Part shown: one piece after another, positions 32,620 through 43,582 of the stretch
Numbering within the stretch: position 1 is the stretch's first letter
Layout of the letters: each line of letters begins with the position of its first letter
Assembly (NCBI GenBank): GCA_019044685.2
Contig: JAGTXX020000013.1
Coordinates: forward strand, 1 to 64,000
Direction of reading: 5' to 3'
Source of the DNA: Nannochloris sp. 'desiccata'
Lineage: Eukaryota; Chlorophyta; Trebouxiophyceae; Chlorellales; Chlorellaceae
DNA: 64,000 bases
Made by a program: the position numbers and the translations under genes
The notes under the pieces: model-generated
What the model was told of the DNA's origin: nothing
Database searches by the model: none
What the model saw: only the letters and a program-made list of their open reading frames with translations

Positions 32620-33432
32620 GTTAGCGATGAATGCTTTGGGTAAAGCATTTACTAGTGTGTTGGTGTGGTAAACGGCTCGCCCGCAAGACAACTTCACGAG
32701 CCAGCCACTATGATAACTATTGCCCCTCTTTCTTTTTTGTGTCCTATCTCTTTATTTCGAACATCTACTCTTGTTTTAGAGGAGTCTGCGCTAAAGTATA
32801 GTATCTGGATTTCTAGCCATTCTAAAACCCAAAGTCTTCCTTTTGAGAATCCCTCTTTTTATGTCTGCATTAATGCTATAGCTACTCATCTTTCCTACTC
32901 TTGGTAAAATATTTCGAAGGTATCGTTTTGGGCGCTTACTCAATTCTACTTTGAGAATAATGCGCGTCTTTCATTTTCTTAAACTTTCTTAATGTCTCTA
33001 CAACTTCTCTTCTTGGAATTTCATTGTCGTTGAAAGCCAAGGGCAAAAGCGGTAATCGAGCAGTTTTTCCTCTACTGATGCTTTCTATCAGCTACTCTCC
33101 TTTCTATTCCAATTACCTTTCCCCCAGATATTGCTACATCTACGTGTTAAGGAACACACAAGCCTTTTTCTTAACCTCTGTCTTTATCTTTGCACTACTA
33201 ATCTTTTTCTTTCATCGGCAAGTTTTCATAATAGATAGTGCATTTTGCAAAATACCCTACAAGGAGGTCCTAGTAGGTAGGTTGTTACAATTAAACTCCT
33301 TGGTACCAATTGTTGATACGAACTCATTTCTTTACTATGTAAATATTGTTGTTTAAACAAAACTACAGCATATTTCAGCATATTGCATGAAAAGTACCGT
33401 CTCTTGAAATACTAGGCTCCTCAAAGACGTAG
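32620..33432. other. Intergenic, convergent tail region
   Basis: About 0.8 kb between convergent genes. It is pyrimidine-rich on the + strand (many TTTCT/CTTTC runs from 32720 to 33200). A 110-codon frame at 33024-33356 lacks an ATG start and looks like chance. Nothing else seen. Confidence 0.45.
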
Positions 33433-35039
33433 CTATGGTGCTTGGTGAGTAGTAGAACCCATAGTATAAACACCAGCAGCCTCTACTACAGCTTCTTTAG
33501 CAACTTCAGGTTCAATTTGCAGTTTCCTCACAGCATTAAAATATTCAATTACAGCTCTATCTGTCCATGGTGCGCCCAGAATACCTTGCTCACCACTACT
33601 GCTGCACCAACCCAAGTGACCACCAGTGGGTGTTAAGACGAGAGTGCAGTTGGGGTTGTGTTTAATAGCATCAAAGGGAATGGCATTTCTGGGCGCAATG
33701 GGATCATCTTCAGCCTGCATAAGTGATGATGAATAAACTAGAATTATAATGAGTTTTACTAAACTTTGCAAAAATATCTGAACGAACAAAAATTGAGCAC
33801 TCTTTCAATATTCACCTGCACCACGAGCAACGGGATAGCTACATTTGGTATTGACAAAGATGAACTACTTCCTGCATAATAGTCATCTACTGATGGCCAG
33901 TCAAATGATACAGCTGTAATAGCTTCATCAAAATCACGAATAGTCTTTGAATTGAGCGCAAGAGAGGGGTTGAATGGTTTACCACCGCCATCTGTTGCTG
34001 CTTCTTCGAATAATGAGTGGTGTTTGCTATAAATGCGACGAAGGGCACGTGCTAAATTCCAATCGTAGATTCTATTAAATCCTTTTTTGAAATTAGCATC
34101 AGAAAGAGGCTGCAGAGGAAAGAAGCAGAAGAGAAATAACAATAAAAAAGCGGGGATCTAGCCGAAAAGAACAGTGGTAGGTAAAAATTAATAACTTAAG
34201 AAGGTATAATAGTTACTTACCAGATTGAAGGGGTTGCACATTGTCACTGCTGCCTTTATAGGCGTTGCTGCACCTTCTTCTCCCAAATATTTTGTTAAAA
34301 TATTCGCACCGAGAGACCACCCAGCAGCATAGAGGGGTGCGCCTGGTGGCAGTTGTGACGCTACATGAGCGACAACACACCGCAAATCCCCAGTATATGA
34401 AGCGCTGTAAAACTGAGGAGTAGTTACTGGTGATGCACTAGTTCCACGTGAATTAAATACAACTGCACGGATGCCTGCTTCCCTAGCATGGACAACAGCG
34501 TGCTGGACATAAGAGTCTTCAGAGCCACCTGTCAAGCCAGGGAGAAGAATTAAAACAGGAGCGTCGGCTGGTAATTGTTGCGACGATGTTAAATCTTCAC
34601 TGTCTAAGGCAACAACACCGCCATCGGGCATGTGGACAAGCTCTCGGTTGTAGAGAATGTGGGGGCGGCGGCGGAAAAGGGCGGCGAAAATGGTTTCGAC
34701 ATGGCCGTTGTTTAGGATAGCAGGGAGCTCGTAGGATTTTGTAAAGTAAGGGCACAATGCTAGCAATGCATCATTCCATGTATTAGGCTGAGCTACTACT
34801 CGTGGCTTCATTACTTTTTTGAACATTGCTGCTGCAGTGCCTGCAGCTGCAACTGCCGCGACCGTGCCAACAGTAAAATACACTCGAGGCCCAGCACGGG
34901 ATGAAAGATTCATTTCACGAAGTTTTGCTCGCTTAAAATGCCCTACTGTGAGTTTACAGAGTCTACTTGATTCCACAGATGTCAGTTTCAAAGTGATCGC
35001 ACTCCTGCCTCCAACACCAGCAGTAGACAACGCGTGCAT
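33433..35039 (-). CDS. Alpha/beta hydrolase, ABHD1/3 (EMB8/YheT) family
   Basis: Three exons, 35039-34221, 34109-33816 and 33714-33433, all phase 0, encode 464 residues. The nucleophile elbow is GWSLG (Ser242), the acid lies in AEDDPIAP (Asp374/375) and the histidine in GGHLGW (His404), a full triad. The oxyanion region LLPGLTGGSEDSYV and NSRGTS are typical of the ABHD1/2/3 and bacterial YheT group, which are esterases or phospholipases. A hydrophobic segment at about residues 53-72 (VYFTVGTVAAVAAAGTAAA) should anchor it in a membrane, as in animal ABHD1/3. The DNLARALRR-type lid region is split by an intron. Substrate unknown. Confidence 0.88.
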
Positions 35040-35414
35040 ATCAAATTAAATTGCAATTTTAAACATTCGATCGCAATCGCAATCGCTCGTTTAAATCAAA
35101 AAGCTTCTTCCTTCTTTCTGACCAGCTACCGTGACGCCCCCACGCCAGACATTTAGGCTGTACCTGCCACGTTAATTCAATATAAAAACATGTTACAAGA
35201 ACTAAGAACGAAGTTGGATATACGACACACACTGAGCTTGAAATGAAACGAAGAAATCGTGGTAATTTACTGGAAAAGAATACCCTAAGAATTAGTACCG
35301 TCATAAAGCGACTGATCAGTATCACCAGCACTTATCGGCTGTTTGCTAGTCAAAAAGCGTTATGCTAAGAACACATATACATTTATATTATCATCGTCAA
35401 TATTTATTTATTAA
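35040..35414. other. Spacer upstream of hydrolase, downstream of subtilase
   Basis: 375 bp that hold the hydrolase promoter and the subtilase 3' end, both genes being on the minus strand. Nothing else seen. Confidence 0.4.
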
Positions 35415-38400
35415 TTAACTTCTCGGTGGCCACTCTGCAAATGGATTGCTACTAGGTGGAGCAGACGCGGGAGGAGCGGTTGCCATTGACTCCCATCCTG
35501 AAGCCGTATACTGTAGTTGCTGCCGTCTCTGCTCTTCAAGAGATGCTTGTATAGCTGCATTCAACTCAGCATCATCACTACTCATTTCTTGTGAAGCAAC
35601 AGCACCGCTACTACGTCTTCTCTGCTCTTCAGCTAACGACGCTTCCATCGCTGCTGTGAGCTCAGCGTCTTCATTCGTACTCCTGTCTGTGGGAATAGGA
35701 ACTGAACCTTGATAAGAAGCAACGTGGTGTTGTTGGTGTTGAGCATTGGATGCAGCAAGAGCAAGAGCGAGTTCTTGTGCTTCAATTGGGTCATCAGGGA
35801 TTTGGATATGACCATTAGAGGTAGTACTACTAGTCCTTCCATTGCCATTAGAATGACCATTTAAGTAGCCATTTTGATAGCTAGTACCGTTCATATACAC
35901 AGGGGGAGGCGCAGATCCATAGCTATTCCAACCATTAGCATGGCTATTCGTACCATTAGCTACTGGATAACCCCCTGGATACCGCCCTGGATACCCCCCA
36001 TCTCCATTGCTACTAGCGATCACGCCATTCGGCAGAGAATTGTTTTTATTTTGATACTTTTTAGAGCAGCAACAGCTCCATAACATAGCCAACAATGCAA
36101 TACCGATTACCACACTTCCAACGATAATAGCAATTAATGCCCAAGTAGGTAGCCCACTCGAAACACCTTCCATTTTAAACGCAATTGGTGGTGTGGTAGG
36201 ATCCCCGAGGTTACCAGAAGCATCAACACCTCGAGCCTGGAATACATACGCACCAGAACCAAGACCATTATACGTACACTCGGAAGTGCAATTCGTCCAT
36301 TCATTCAAATCACCACGGCCAAGCTCGACAGTATCGTCGTTGGAACGAGGTGTTGCCATTATGGTATTCTTCATTCTGATAATCGCCGGTACCGCACCCC
36401 CACTGGTGGCAACACCTTGTGAACTGTCAGAAGTGGGTGATAAACTAGTAAACTCATCGTCAGAGAGAGGTTTCAATAAGCCTTGCCACTGAACAGGTGA
36501 CCCTGCGCCAGGGTTGTTCTTTTCAGTGGTGTCACTAAGTGAAAATACAATTCGACCACCTGGCGTAATGACCCCGGCTTTGGGGGCGTTTGAAATAGCT
36601 GTAATAGGAGCCACAGTATCGACCCACACATCCATCTCACTGGGTTTAGAAGCTTGATCTGCATTATCATATGCTATGACACTTGCTATCCAATACCCCT
36701 CGACTAGTCCATTAAAAATAAATGGAGAAGTACACGCCTGCCAAGTAAATCTGGGGTCATTTGGATCAATTTTATCTTGAAATGAAGAAGCTAAAACAGC
36801 AGGACGGACACGACACGTGACATTTTTAATGCCTGAACCAGCTATACCATCACTGGCAGCAAAGGTAATTCTCACAGCCTTGTTATCCTGAGTGACCACG
36901 GCATTGGCGGTGACATTAGGGGGGGTCACGTCAACTATAAATGCAGCAATAAAGGGAGAGCCTACATTACCCACTGCATCTGATGGAGTCACTGAGAAAT
37001 TATAGTGTCCCCCAGTCAAATTTGTCAGCTGTACAGGGCTTGCACAGGGTGTGAATGGGATTGAATCAGACGGAACGTCTCTTGCATCGAGGTTGCATAT
37101 TGCCGTTGAACCTTCTTCACTCAGAGAAAATTCAAAAGTGACTGTGGTATCGCTGACAGCACGGCCACCAGATGGTCCACTAGTTAAATTCACTGTAGGT
37201 GGCGTAGAATCTACATTGAAAGTAGAGACCGCCCAGGTACTCGGCAAGACACCTCCAAGTTGTTGAGGAGCAGATGCATCGCCAACGACTCGTGCTGCAA
37301 ATAAGTAATCACCATCACTCGGCTGGCCATACGATACAGAAGTAGAGCACGATGACCATTCTGATGGGATAGTTCCAGCAGCGCCACCAGCTCCAATTTC
37401 TACTAAAGAACATTCTGTAGCAGCACCACCACCACCGAGCGTCACTAAAGAAAATTCAACATCTCTCTGTGGTATTCTGAGAATTGGACCACTCGTGACA
37501 CGGACAGAAGGTCCTGCGGCATAATTTTCTACATTCCAAGAAGCACCGACGGGTTGGGCTTTGTTTCCAGCTGCGTCTGTCGCTTCTACTGCAAAGGTCC
37601 ACTGCCCAGGCAGCAACCACGCCAGTGTCTGTGGAGACGTACAGTTGTAAAGTACATCCGGCTCTACTGGAATGGCTACAGAGGTACCTGAAACGAGATC
37701 CCCTTGTTGTGAAGAAGCACCCTGAACACTCACACGACATGTATATGATACAGGTGTGGTGTCATTTGCACCAAAGGTCATTTTCGCAGTAGCAGCAGAG
37801 GTCGTTGCGGGAACATCTCCTTGGAGAGACACAACAGGTGGTACTGTATCTTTAGTGAAGACAACCGAAGAATCAATCTTCTCACCAGATGCGCGTACAC
37901 TAAATGCGTACGTTCCATCAGGGAGGTTATCATAGATAGCAGGGGAAGTACAAGCAGCCCAGTCAGCTGTGCCAGGCGCACCAATGCCACCGGTCCCATC
38001 AGCTAATTTACATTCGTACGCAACACCTGTACTACCACCTGATGTCGTACCGAGATCAAACGACACTCTCTTGGCATTTGTCACACCTGTAGGGCCAGAT
38101 GTGATCGTGGCTACAACAACGGCACACTCTGCTCCTGCATTGCCTGCAGCACTTGGCGGTGTGAGCACACCCGCAAAATCACCATTAACCACTAAAGCGT
38201 ACGGCTGAGAACCTGAAAATGCTTGAATAGATGACCCACGTACTTCTACAGATACACGGCCAGCAGGCACAGCAGGTATCGTCACTTGTTCGATATTATT
38301 TGCCCTATCAGCAACCTTTGAATCTTCCACACCACCGCCATTACCCAACAATGGCTGTCCATTTAATCCCTCAGCGCGAACCACTAAATCCAAATCATTC

Positions 38401-41362
38401 ACTAAAGACACTGCAGCACTTGGTTCTCCAGGGTAATCAGTCCATACTAAAGTAACAGTCAATGGCCCACCATTAGCAGTAATGCAGTACTGATGAACGT
38501 CTCCAGTATTAATCGGAACGCTGTCCAATAAAGCTAATTTTTTAGGGGAATAAGGATTATTTTGTAAAAATAGTGAATTTCCTAAGAATACACGACCAAA
38601 ACCTTGTCTAAATGATGGCGTAGGGTCTATTGGCAGCCCGGTATCTGCTTCATAGCCATCCAACTGTGCAGCGCCACTGATCATGACCGCTTTTACTAGA
38701 GCTGATGTAGGATCAAACTTGTCTGCTGGGTTTGCAGCACCAGATGGGAAGAATCCATCTAAAAAGTACTGACGAATGAGTACTGCAGCTCCAGCTACTA
38801 CCGGAGTTGCCATGGAAGTACCTCCATACGTAGACACATCGCATTTGTCAGCGGAATTGGCAGAAGCAGAGGTAATAGTGCCAGGAGCGACTATATCTGG
38901 TTTAATACGTTTATCACGGCCTACAGGACCTTGAGAAGAGAACGATGCCAAGTTTTCAAAGCCAAAATCTGGTTCTATTGCATCACTAAATGAAATGTCA
39001 ATGCCGCGGCCCGTGCTCAACACCGCCAATAACTTTTGACCTAGGCGGCGAGGCATAGTGGCTGTGGGTATAAGACCACTGACACTACCAGAAGCACCAC
39101 CACCACCTGTAGCTACGAAATATGCAGCTGCTTGATCATCAAAGACCAAAGCGCCAGCAGCACCAGCAGCTTGTGCCGCTTGTGCTTTTTCTACAAAAGT
39201 ACAATTACCACGTTCCATCAGAGCAATACCACCTGCCAGAGCTGCAGCGTTAGTAAGCGGACTACATGCTGACATTGGACTTGTTACTACTAACTTGAAT
39301 ACTTGGTTCCCAAACGTGCTAAAACTGTTGCTAAAATCAGATTGCAACACACGGAAATTTAAAGCAAAGTTGGGGCCAAGAGCTGCCTTTGCTGCCCAAA
39401 CTTTACCCACATAATCGCCTTTAACAGCAGATTCCGCTGATGTCTGAGTCGCACCTGCAGCGAGACAATTCTTACTGGTTGCGGGAGAGTTCACAGTAGT
39501 GTCTCCTCTTAGACCAACCTGAGTACTTTTATCGCCATCATTGCCAGCGGGAAAGACCGGCAGAAAGGTGGGATTCTTCCAGCAATACGAATCTACTTGT
39601 GCTGCTTCATTATCATACATAATTGACGTAGATCCCCATGAATCTGAGTGCACTCTTGCACCTACAGCTGTAGTATAAGGGAAATAATCATTCACGAGAT
39701 CGTAGGGAGTTAAGATGGCATCTCCATCCGCAGCAGAAGATAAATCTATAAAGGCGATTTTCGCAGCAGGTGCCATACCCGCACCTAACCCAGCACCATT
39801 TTCTTCAAGGGTAGTTCCGTAGGGTATACCAGCGATTGTACCAGCAGTGTGCGTTCCATGTCCATTGGCGTCTGTAAAATCAGCAAAGGCTCTATATAAT
39901 CTAATTTTACGATGCGTTTCAGATTGGAAAGTACGAGCACGACTGACAATGGAGATGCTTGATGCCCAGTCAACAGTAGGATCTACAAAGAAACAGTGTT
40001 GGAAATCTAGTCCTGAATCTCCTTGGCCGACGACTTGATTTTGTCCTTGAATGCCAGCTGCCCAAATTGGGTGGAGAGAAGGGTCTAAGCCATTACTACC
40101 ACGACCAGATGTGAGTGCGGGGCGGGCAGATTGTATAATCACAGATGCTTGTCTATTCTTCAAGTAAATACGGGGTAGAGGGGACACCCATCGAACAGCT
40201 GGTCGCTCTGCCAACCACTCAATAACGTCCTGCACCTGAGATGGTGGTGCAAACACAACTACGGAATTTGGTCCAGCATTGAGTACTTCTATTGTATTTC
40301 CAAAACTACTCTTCAAAAGAGGAGCCCAATCTGATACAGCTGCTGTGCCTGCTGTGTAGCTTTCTTGCTCTTTCAAGACTCGTCGGATTCGGAGAGAGTG
40401 AGCTGCTGCTTCGGGGTGGTAGCTAGGCAACGGCTGGGGGTTGTGTGCAGAAGGGAATTGCACACGAATACCAATTTGAGGCCATTGTCCTGGTAGGTGT
40501 CGTACTTGAACAGGCAGTTCAGCCAGCACAGATGCAGCCAGGGCCTGTGCCTCTACGGTTGCATTCACAACACCAGCACCAGTGATTTTAATTGTAAAGC
40601 CTCCAGTACTAGTTGATGTACGACTAGGCATTGCTGCTTCTATTTGGCCTATTAATTCCTGCCATTCAGGTGCTATTTTATGAGCAGGCTCGTGATATCC
40701 AGACCACATGACCAAACTATGATTGGCAGCGGCGGATAAAGATTCAGGTGAACCAACTACAGCCCATGTGTTTTCAGGTAAATACCCCATCACACGTGCA
40801 CCACTGCTCTCTATATGATCTAATAGCTGGTGTCGTTGGGTGTGATCTAATCCATGTGGATGAGATACGAGAGCTTGTCGAGCGCCACGCAAAATGCCCC
40901 AGGACGGGTGGTCAGTGTGGCAGTCATGGTGAAGTAAACGACGCCGTATATTCGATGCGTCCAATCTGCAGATAGGGACAAAAAGATACATACGTGAGAA
41001 AGGAAAGCAGTTAATAGGCTTTTCAAATAAAATGTATTTTATTTTATGACGACCCGGTATCAAGTTGCATCCTCTCAACTGCCAAGCTGTTGAGGACAAA
41101 AACAGTGCATGCGGAGCCACAATATTGTGCTTATCCCATTAATGCATCAGTATAAGGCCATATGGTTGAAATTAACATGCAAGACGCACCCTTTTGCTGC
41201 AAATCTTGTATGGATTGCTCCAGTTCTTAGGTGAACTACTGGCCATTCGCTGTCCAAGGCAGCGCAAGGTCGAATGTAGCCCAATATTACTATCGCTGAG
41301 AGCGCAAAGAATGCATATGAGCTTCTTAGTAGCCTGCGCGAGTTACTTTTTCGACAATTCAT
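35415..41362 (-). CDS. Transmembrane subtilisin-like protease with PPxY/UIM/NPF tail
   Basis: Exon 1 41362-41190 and exon 2 40965-35415 join in phase 2 to give 1907 residues. Exon 1 encodes a signal peptide (YAFFALSAIVILGYI then ALDSE). The S8 catalytic triad is complete: Asp in GQGDSGLDF, His in GHGTHTAG, Ser in GTSMATP, with the oxyanion Asn in FPAGNDGD. A PA-type insert (ALMERGNCTFVEKAQ) sits between His and Ser. About 600 residues of repeated beta-sandwich-like modules follow, each with C...CTSP...L.DG.Y.F.V.A.D..GN. A membrane helix (36078-36149) precedes a CCC cluster and a cytoplasmic tail of about 213 residues holding PPVY, one weak and two strong ubiquitin-interacting motifs, and NPF. 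Related algal subtilases act in cell-wall release; this tail points to regulated endocytosis. Confidence 0.88.
35439..35447 (-). other. NPF motif in subtilase tail
   Basis: Asn-Pro-Phe ten residues from the C-terminus (SSNPFAEW). NPF binds EH domains of endocytic adaptors such as Eps15. Confidence 0.6.
35526..35576 (-). other. Ubiquitin-interacting motif 2 in subtilase tail
   Basis: SDDAELNAAIQASLEEQ fits the UIM pattern of acidic patch, hydrophobic, Ala, Ser, acidic at every fixed position. Confidence 0.75.
35625..35678 (-). other. Ubiquitin-interacting motif 1 in subtilase tail
   Basis: NEDAELTAAMEASLAEEQ fits the UIM pattern at every fixed position. A weaker third copy (IEAQELALALAASNAQ) lies upstream at about 35739-35792. 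Confidence 0.75.
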
Positions 41363-42137
41363 TTTGCACCGTGTTCAATAATTTCGAGTATTTGATTGCC
41401 TTCAAGGGTATACAGCAAGTATTGCAAGCAACGACTATCCGCGACAATACATTTTGGGTAATTTCTGATACGTTAGAATGGGAATGCTAGGAGCAAGCCA
41501 GCAGAGACACGTTTGAAGCTTTGAAGGCGTCCTCAGTTTTGTTGTTGGGCCGAACAACTTGATCAACTTGAAGTTGAACTTCTTTGTTGGATTTTTTTTG
41601 GTCTATTTACAACTGCAGATGCATACCACTGCCACAAACAAATTATTCTAGAATGTTTATAGAAACCATTGTTTGAAATCGTGTTTACAGTATAAATTCA
41701 GTCCGAATCCTATATACTAAAAAAATAAGAGGTAATGTGACATAATTTGCGAATAAAGAGCTTTTTGCACTCAAAATGGCTTTAAAGCAAGCATTGGCCC
41801 ATTTTACTAAGAACACGGGGGCCCCTGTGTAGACTTCAGGGCCCTCAAAAAAGTTGCAGCCAAAATTGAGATGGGCGGATGTTTGATTCTTACCTGCATG
41901 CATTAAGCGCGTACCCGCGAACTTTGGGTGTTATATTCTACTCTTGGGCACCCCTGTAAAAGCAGCATTAATCTACCATAGCCTCCAGATCCCCTCAAAA
42001 TCGAGCTTTTTCGGCGCCTTCAGTGGTCTCTCCGGAGCCGGACAAAGGCGAAACCTGACACTCCAAGACGAATCCAGCCTCTAAAGACCACACATTTACA
42101 ATTGATATATTCTATTTGATTTATGGTATCCGCTACA
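41363..42137. other. Spacer upstream of subtilase; left arm of inverted repeat
   Basis: The first few hundred bases should hold the subtilase promoter. The segment 41911-41954 is an imperfect inverted copy of 43492-43529. CTCCGGAG near 42030 is a perfect 8-bp palindrome. No gene seen. Confidence 0.4.
41911..41954 (+). repeat. Imperfect inverted repeat, left arm
   Basis: Carries ACCCGCG, CTTTG, then TCTTGGGCACCCC, in the same order as the reverse complement of 43492-43529, with one internal gap. It brackets the decayed helicase and the two-exon frame. Confidence 0.4.
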
Positions 42138-42610
42138 ATGGCTCCTGGTAAGCTTTTTTACCCAACTGTTTGCAACGTAATTTCAAACTGTGATTCAATT
42201 ACCCGGCCCCGTTTCTCACTACTTCTTCTACGCTTGCAGCCGATATACCACATGGAGCGTATGTACGCATGAACATCAATATCCCAATATTTATCAACGG
42301 CATTAATCACTCCTTTGCGGTCAAAGATGTCATTCTTCTGCTTTGCGGCCTCAGCAGCACTGCCATGGCTGCTGTTACTACAGGCGCTCGCCGTAGCTCT
42401 CGCCGTCGCAAGGAAAACACCAGGTATGCAAACTACGTCATGGAGGTTGATATGGAACTTGGCACTCCACCTGAAGATGATGGCCATGGCCAGCACACCC
42501 GCCCATCACATGAGCAGTCCTCCCAGACTGGAAGCAAGATTCTCCTGCCACTCGCTCCCGTGTACAGAATCGTCGTCGTCAACAGCAGCATAGAACAGAT
42601 GCGAGAGTAG
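42138..42610 (+). CDS. Possible two-exon hypothetical gene
   Basis: ATG at 42138, a 10-nt first exon (to 42147), a 92-nt GT-AG intron, and exon 2 from 42240 to 42610 give 126 residues starting MAPADIPHG. The phase works and the splice sites are good. The product has INIPIFINGINHSFAVKD, then a basic run (ARRSSRRRKEN) and a hydrophilic tail. I do not recognise it. It sits between the arms of the inverted repeat next to a dead helicase, so it may be a cargo fragment of a transposon or a captured host exon. Low confidence that it is an active gene. Confidence 0.35.
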
Positions 42611-42683
42611 GTGGAAGAAGGGTGGCTTCTCCCAGGAGAAGAAGAGAATGTGCTGAAGTGCTGGTGGCAAGAGCTCTTGGATC

Positions 42684-43304
42684 TTGACGACTCTCCTCAC
42701 CGCAGTGAATCATGTGCAGCGCCGTCAAGCAGAGAAAGACGCTACAGAAGCTGAATATGACGCTTACACAGCAGCTGCTGGCTTTGTGCGTAACCATGGG
42801 GACCCTGCCACCGCTGCTGAGGCTGAGTTAGGTAGGGGTGGTGAAGAGTATGTGAGGGTGCCGCCACGCATAATGTGTCCATGAGATACCCTCCAAGATT
42901 TGATTAATAAAATCTATTTTGGACGTGGCTGCGCGGCAAGACGAGGAGTCCCGCAAGAGGTTTATTATTGAGGGAGCCATCTTGACTCCAAGGAATGAAA
43001 ACGTGGACTTGATCAACGACACCCTTGACAGTGCAATTGACTTGAGGTACAGTCCACCTTGACTGTACCTGGAGAGGCAGCTACCGTGAGAAAAACCTAT
43101 CTTACCTCTGACTCAGTGACATGGCGGAGCAGGAAGCAATCTTCCCCTTGGAATCTTTGAATAGCTTGGAAATGTCTGGTGTCCCGCCTCACAAATTTAA
43201 ATTAAATGTGCTTGCAAGAGGGCTTTGGTGCCAGGAGCTGTGAAAGAGGAAGATGGAGCCATTTACACTGCTAATGTTGTATACAAAGAAGCTTTGTTGT
43301 AAGA
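42684..43304 (+). pseudogene. Decayed Helitron-type PIF1 helicase fragment
   Basis: Short stretches in three frames align in order with the C-terminal half of Helitron PIF1 helicases. Frame of 42684: GRGGEEYVRVPPRIM, ended by a stop at 42882. Frame of 42940: FIIEGAILTPRNENVDLIND. Frame of 43065: VPGEAATVRKTYLTSDSV, ended by a stop. Frame of 43118: FPLESLNSLEMSGVPPHKF. In intact elements these read as one protein (AILTP-N, PGE-TYLS-DSV, FLNSL--SGLPPHKL). At least three frameshifts and several stops separate them, so it is dead. No Rep/HUH domain is visible in the window. It is the clearest trace of a DNA transposon here. Confidence 0.7.
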
Positions 43305-43491
43305 CAGAACACCAGCTGTAAGAAAAATCGAAAGCAACCACTATGAAATAAATTAGATACAAAAGTTTCCTTCACCTGCCGCCTGCACCTTGAATTGGTA
43401 AAAATTCTTAAATTATCAAACGGTGGTATTCTCTTATCTTTACTGTTTTAAAGATAGCATACACGAATACTCATTATCGATAGAATAATCT

Positions 43492-43529
43492 GGGGTGCCC
43501 TCAAGAACCGCAGCAAAGCGCGGGTCACC
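43492..43529 (-). repeat. Imperfect inverted repeat, right arm
   Basis: Reverse complement reads GGTGACCCGCG, CTTTG, then TTCTTGAGGGCACCCC, matching 41911-41954. It is followed at 43530-43535 by a CTAG-T sequence, the form of a Helitron 3' end, with a weak hairpin (CCGC/GCGG) just upstream. Confidence 0.4.
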
Positions 43530-43582
43530 ACCTAGTTTAATTTAAAATTCTTTTGTATTTGAATAGTTGACAAGATCTCAGT

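Noticed and set aside
33024..33356. 110-codon frame downstream of aquaporin 2
   Set aside because: It starts with TTG rather than ATG, lies in a pyrimidine-rich spacer, and its translation has no conserved pattern.
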